54,173 nucleotides of DNA from a virus: positions 1-54,173 of IMG/VR virus record IMGVR_UViG_3300013101_000011; one strand, given 5' to 3'. This document shows, piece by piece, positions 51,049 to 54,173 of this stretch (position 1 is its first letter; every line of letters starts with the position of its first letter). A model generated the notes under the pieces. The model was not told where the DNA came from. It saw nothing but the letters and a program-made list of their open reading frames with translations, and made no database searches. Position numbers and translations under genes: made by a program.

Positions 51049-51360
51049 CTATTTCTCCTGTTCCCAATTTCCTTCAGCTGCAAAGTTGGCAACCATGCCT
51101 TCGATTTCCTCTTTAGTAGTAGAAAAGAAATCAAAGATTTCCAAAATGCGGTAAGTAACAGTTTTGTTAGGGTTGGTAGTTGCGGTAACAGTGCATCGCT
51201 CGCCGCCGAAAAATCGGACAGTCCAAACGTGGCCGGTGTCGGTGTTGTTGTTTGCAACAAAGGTACAAGTATTAGGGATTTCAAATTCCATAGTTCCTAC
51301 CCAGGGTGTTGTCTGTAAGTTAAATTGGAGTTTAGCAATAAGTGATTCGACTAACTTCAT
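51049..51360 (-). CDS. Hypothetical protein
   Basis: 103 residues, beta-rich centre (VWTVRFFGGERCTVTATT). 4-nt overlap with upstream gene. No family recognised. Confidence 0.5.
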   Translation of the reverse strand: MKLVESLIAKLQFNLQTTPWVGTMEFEIPNTCTFVANNNTDTGHVWTVRFFGGERCTVTATTNPNKTVTYRILEIFDFFSTTKEEIEGMVANFAAEGNWEQEK

Positions 51361-51569
51361 GCTTCAGCGTCGATGCCGTCTTGTATTTTTTGCAGGCTTT
51401 CGTCGCTGCAAGAAATGTGATGTGCGCGTAAGTATTTAATTTGTTCTATGCAGGCTTCAATGTTCTGCGCCAGATATTCCTCACTCCACTCCTTGGGAGG
51501 ATTCTTCCTCCATTTGCGGATAACGTTGAGGCGGTGGTCAATTGCAGTTTTGTATGGCTTCAGTCTCAT
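51357..51569 (-). CDS. Small helical protein
   Basis: 70 residues, basic N-terminal half, helical. One nucleotide from the upstream gene. No family recognised. Confidence 0.5.
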   Translation of the reverse strand: MRLKPYKTAIDHRLNVIRKWRKNPPKEWSEEYLAQNIEACIEQIKYLRAHHISCSDESLQKIQDGIDAEA

Positions 51570-51570
51570 T

Positions 51571-51885
51571 TTAGTATCCTATCGCCTTAAGGTCAGCATT
51601 CGCGCATCGCATACGAATTGTAAGGTAGGTCGACACGTAAGTTTTGCCGTTAACGTCTGTTTTGATTTCAACATCATCAAATACAGCACCTTCTTCAATT
51701 GCAAGTTGCAAGCGGTAAGCAAGGGTGCGATTGTTGCCGCAACTATAACTGCCGCAAACAGGACGGTCGACGTCAGCCCAAACAGGAGTGACTACGTAAC
51801 GGTCAGTGCCGTCACCTACAATGTCAACTTTCAGAAGTCTTGCGCTAGGTCGTTGCTTTATTTCGGGTGCCATTTGAGTAGCCAT
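51571..51885 (-). CDS. Hypothetical protein
   Basis: 104 residues, first gene after the palindromic early-type promoter at 51907-51922. Beta-type pattern with two central Cys (PVCGSYSCGNN). No family recognised. Confidence 0.55.
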   Translation of the reverse strand: MATQMAPEIKQRPSARLLKVDIVGDGTDRYVVTPVWADVDRPVCGSYSCGNNRTLAYRLQLAIEEGAVFDDVEIKTDVNGKTYVSTYLTIRMRCANADLKAIGY

Positions 51886-51906
51886 TTGCTGTTCCGTTTA
51901 ATTATT

Positions 51907-51924
51907 TAATACGTGTATTATACA
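51907..51924 (-). promoter_or_regulatory. Early-type promoter with TAATAC-N2-GTATTA
   Basis: Minus strand GTCTGTCCAAAATGGTTG-TATAAT-ACACGTATTA. Inverted repeat 51907-51920. Confidence 0.65.
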
Positions 51925-51948
51925 ACCATTTTGGACAGACTGCTACCT

Positions 51949-52293
51949 CTAATTTTCGAGAGGACCGTACCCTTTATCGTCTTCGTACCAATAAATGTAC
52001 TGTTTAACTTCGCCCTTATAGCCGGACCCTTTTAGTCCTTTAAGGTGGCCGGTTTTCGGGCATTCTGAGTGATACCATATTACATCATTGCCGAATTGCT
52101 TCTTCAACATCCATTGGCGATGTGCTTTTAGTTTACCGAGATGCAGCAACAATTTGGTTTTTCGCTTTTTATTGAAACCGATGAATCCATTTAGCCGGAT
52201 GTGCGCATCTTGGATTGAGCAGTTTATATCCAAAAGCCGCGGCCATTGTGTTTCGTAAAACATTTTATGAATTACAAGATTTTGAATTTTCAT
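51949..52293 (-). CDS. Hypothetical basic protein
   Basis: 114 residues, basic, with Trp/His-rich stretches (KAHRQWMLKKQFGNDVIWYH). One-base overlap with the phosphoesterase gene. No family recognised. Confidence 0.5.
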   Translation of the reverse strand: MKIQNLVIHKMFYETQWPRLLDINCSIQDAHIRLNGFIGFNKKRKTKLLLHLGKLKAHRQWMLKKQFGNDVIWYHSECPKTGHLKGLKGSGYKGEVKQYIYWYEDDKGYGPLEN

Positions 52294-52874
52294 TACTTCC
52301 TCTTGCCGTCCTCATGGCGTGGTTCAGTTACTTCGCACTTGCTCATTATCTTAACAAGGTCCCAAATATTCCACGGATAGTAATCGTTAGTGTCGACTCC
52401 GATGTCTCGTCCTCGGCCTGCTGCTACTTGCGGAACGGATCCATGTGTATGTCCGTAAAAATGGAATGCTCCGTGGTGCATACGATTCCACGTATACAAA
52501 GGATAATGCAATAAGATGATCGGAGCAGGACCGGGTTGCGGCAGCTTCAATTCGTGGTAGTCCTTCATCCAAACAAACTGATCTAAGATCAACTTCATCT
52601 TAGTCTTACGCAGTTGCCTGTCGTGATTACCAAAAATGAAATGCTTGTTACCATTCATTCGTACCAGGATCTCTGAGATTTCCGTTTCGTTCGCAAACGC
52701 AAAGTCGCCTAAGAAGTATACGTCATCACTGTACTTTACGACAGAGTTATGACGCTCGATCATTTCCTCACGCATATGAGTCGTGTCGGTAAATGGGCGA
52801 TCGCAAAAACGGATAATGTTCTTGTGCCCAAAGTGGTGATCAGATGTCACCCAAATGTTCTTTCTTTCGTTCAT
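52293..52874 (-). CDS. Calcineurin-like metallophosphoesterase
   Basis: 193 residues from ATG 52874 (ATGA overlap). Metal motifs in order: TSDHHFGHKN (residues 9-18), LGDFAF, FIFGNHDRQL, HYPL and FYGHTHGS. Layout fits small phage phosphoesterases. Substrate unknown, possibly a cyclic or terminal phosphate, which would suit the RNA-repair set. Confidence 0.85.
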   Translation of the reverse strand: MNERKNIWVTSDHHFGHKNIIRFCDRPFTDTTHMREEMIERHNSVVKYSDDVYFLGDFAFANETEISEILVRMNGNKHFIFGNHDRQLRKTKMKLILDQFVWMKDYHELKLPQPGPAPIILLHYPLYTWNRMHHGAFHFYGHTHGSVPQVAAGRGRDIGVDTNDYYPWNIWDLVKIMSKCEVTEPRHEDGKRK

Positions 52875-53209
52875 TCTGTTTCTTCTGTTTCTTCCTCTTT
52901 CTTCGGCACCAACGATACCACTGGGCATTTCTTGTTACTAGTTACTTCTACTCCAAATGTAGATGCTACATGACTATGAAGCATTTTATGGAAATCTGTC
53001 GACAGCTCGGATCGACTGTGAGAAAATGCACCGGTGTCTAAATCAATGTCGAATGTTTTCCGATCGAATTCGATTTTTTTCGTCTTCGGAAATTCCCACC
53101 ACTCAACGTTAAAATGTAAAGTATATACATCATACGCATTAAATCCTTTAGCGGCACGAGTTGTAATTTCGTAAGCTTCAACCTTCTTTAGTAGTTGTTT
53201 ACTTATCAT
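52871..53209 (-). CDS. Hypothetical protein
   Basis: 112 residues with acidic Glu-rich tail. The segment FNVEWWEFPKTKKIEF resembles a piece of the protein at 42662. Overlaps upstream gene by 11 nt. No family recognised. Confidence 0.5.
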   Translation of the reverse strand: MISKQLLKKVEAYEITTRAAKGFNAYDVYTLHFNVEWWEFPKTKKIEFDRKTFDIDLDTGAFSHSRSELSTDFHKMLHSHVASTFGVEVTSNKKCPVVSLVPKKEEETEETE

Positions 53210-53429
53210 AAAAATACTTTCCGTTGCGAATATCTTTCATCCGTGCTCGGCCATCAAAGGAGTAGGTCAGATCATCCAACCTATTCCAATCGTGCGCTTC
53301 GTACTCGGCCTGCTGTAAAAGCATAGCTTTCATTTTAGACTCAAGCTTGGCAATTTGCTCCTTAACGATTTCAAAATGTTCATCATCGCGCTCTAAGATA
53401 ATTGCCAGCCTTTCAATATTGCTAATCAT
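53199..53429 (-). CDS. Hypothetical helical protein
   Basis: 76 residues with a coiled-coil-like segment (DDEHFEIVKEQIAKLESKMK). 4-nt overlap with the RNA ligase gene. No family recognised. Confidence 0.5.
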   Translation of the reverse strand: MISNIERLAIILERDDEHFEIVKEQIAKLESKMKAMLLQQAEYEAHDWNRLDDLTYSFDGRARMKDIRNGKYFYDK

Positions 53430-54173
53430 GTTAGAACCTCGCGGTCGAAAAAGTCTCGCAAATATGCAAAACGTTCCTGCTCAGTCAACACCATAAATGC
53501 ATCCTTGTTCTCTGCTAAATGATCCAACACGATATAATACTCTTCGTCTAGAATCTGTTTTGCAGCTCGCGTATCATCTAAGATTTCGTTCAACCGCTTT
53601 TCAGTCTTGCGTCCTAAAAATTTAGTAGCTAGGTAATATGGAGACTTGATTTTAATTTCGTTTCCAAAGTCGTCCCATACTACAAATCCTTCATGCTTCA
53701 CTGTGCGAGCTTCCTCTTTCAATTTAGCATAAGTATCGTAACGGTGCCAGTTTGGACGTCTGCATCCTAATTTATCTGCCTCTGCATCTAGTTCTGTTTC
53801 AGTCAATGCATGTTGATCGGCGTCCCAAGTCTTATAGCGAGCACCTAACAAATATGCTCCATATACTTCTGGCACGATGTGCGGATCGGTGGGATCGCAT
53901 ATTTCAAATGTGTAAGACAAGTCCGGATTCATCTTAAACCATGCCAACATCATAATATGATGTTCCGCAAGGTCTGCAAAATCAGACGCAATTGATCCTG
54001 TTGTAGATACGAACAATTCATTCTTATGTATTGTTGCGCAACCCATAAATCCGTTAATCTTTTCTGAGGCTGTGCAGGGCTTAGTCACTAACAAGCGCGG
54101 TGCCTTCTTTTCGTGTGCATTGAAAATCTTAGTAGGCGGGCGTTGGATGATGTTGTAATCATCGTCAACAACA
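53426..54173 (-). CDS. RNA ligase (N-terminus outside window)
   Basis: At least 249 residues. The frame is open to the right edge, so the start is missing. Ligase motif I is SEKINGFMG (KxNG), then TTGS (motif III region), FEICDPTDPH, motif IV HEGFVV and motif V IKIKSPYY, followed by a helical C-terminus: the order of phage RNA ligases (Rnl1-like). Repairs tRNAs cut by host anticodon nucleases in T4. Here it fits the large tRNA set. Confidence 0.75.
   Translation of the reverse strand, partial: VVDDDYNIIQRPPTKIFNAHEKKAPRLLVTKPCTASEKINGFMGCATIHKNELFVSTTGSIASDFADLAEHHIMMLAWFKMNPDLSYTFEICDPTDPHIVPEVYGAYLLGARYKTWDADQHALTETELDAEADKLGCRRPNWHRYDTYAKLKEEARTVKHEGFVVWDDFGNEIKIKSPYYLATKFLGRKTEKRLNEILDDTRAAKQILDEEYYIVLDHLAENKDAFMVLTEQERFAYLRDFFDREVLT

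Overview
The window is a stretch of a large tailed-phage (caudoviral) genome. The evidence: virion-type genes at the left end, long runs of short genes packed on the minus strand with ATGA/TAATG overlaps, a T4-type ATP-dependent DNA ligase, an RNA ligase, many tRNA genes and T4-type late promoters (NATAAATA). Only two genes (23422-24150 and 26888-27880) lie on the plus strand. tRNA sequences close to Escherichia coli ileX and lysine tRNA, and a boxA like that of gammaproteobacterial rRNA leaders, suggest a gammaproteobacterial host. This is inference.

Layout. 1-4084: virion proteins. 4115-8635: small genes including a cREC domain, an HD phosphohydrolase, a SWIM protein, a HAD-like protein and a YqeY-like protein. 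8708-12932: tRNA/RNA cluster 1, with tRNAs reading codons that begin with A plus several unusual structured RNAs. 12936-15045: a deoxyribonucleotidase-like HAD protein and membrane proteins. 15059-16270: a phage-borne YadA-type trimeric autotransporter with its own promoter and terminator. 16298-23000: small genes, a polymerase-beta-type nucleotidyltransferase and a YkuK-like RNase H fold. 23076-29834: late genes for an A-type Fe-S carrier, a metallopeptidase-like protein, three tandem glycosyltransferase-like paralogues (one amber-split), a radical SAM enzyme and a trypsin-like protease. 30000-32674: tRNA/RNA cluster 2 with histidine, glutamate, leucine and lysine tRNAs and a roughly 203-nt RNase P RNA. 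32834-34620: a TauD-family dioxygenase and its partner. 35074-54173: many small genes plus a peptidyl-tRNA hydrolase, a vWA protein, nucleotidyltransferases, DNA ligase, a SLOG protein, a metallophosphoesterase and an RNA ligase running off the right end.

Main discovery. Each tRNA cluster is headed by the same module: a late promoter placed so that transcription should begin at the A of the start codon, a 28-codon leader ORF, then a rho-independent terminator, then the tRNA genes. The leader codons match the tRNAs that follow. In cluster 1, codons 5-20 encode T,I,I,T,R,T,T,T,I,N,N,M,K,N,I,I, and the tRNAs read Thr, Ile, Asn, Arg(AGA/AGG) and Met codons. In cluster 2, codons 6-15 encode L,K,L,E,H,L,L,H,E,K, and the tRNAs are His, Glu, Leu and Lys. 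Just after these control codons lies sequence that can pair with the 5' arm of the terminator. This is the logic of an amino-acid operon attenuator, applied to viral tRNA supply: a ribosome stalled for lack of a charged tRNA should allow read-through into the genes for that tRNA. A rrn-like boxB/boxA follows the cluster 1 terminator, and cluster 2 carries an RNase P RNA that could process the tRNAs. The clusters also hold twin covarying 150-nt RNAs, tRNAs with long variable arms but Asn, Lys, Thr or Ile anticodons, and tRNA-like RNAs of about 155 nt.

All structures and anticodons were read by eye. No covariance-model, BLAST or HMM search was run.
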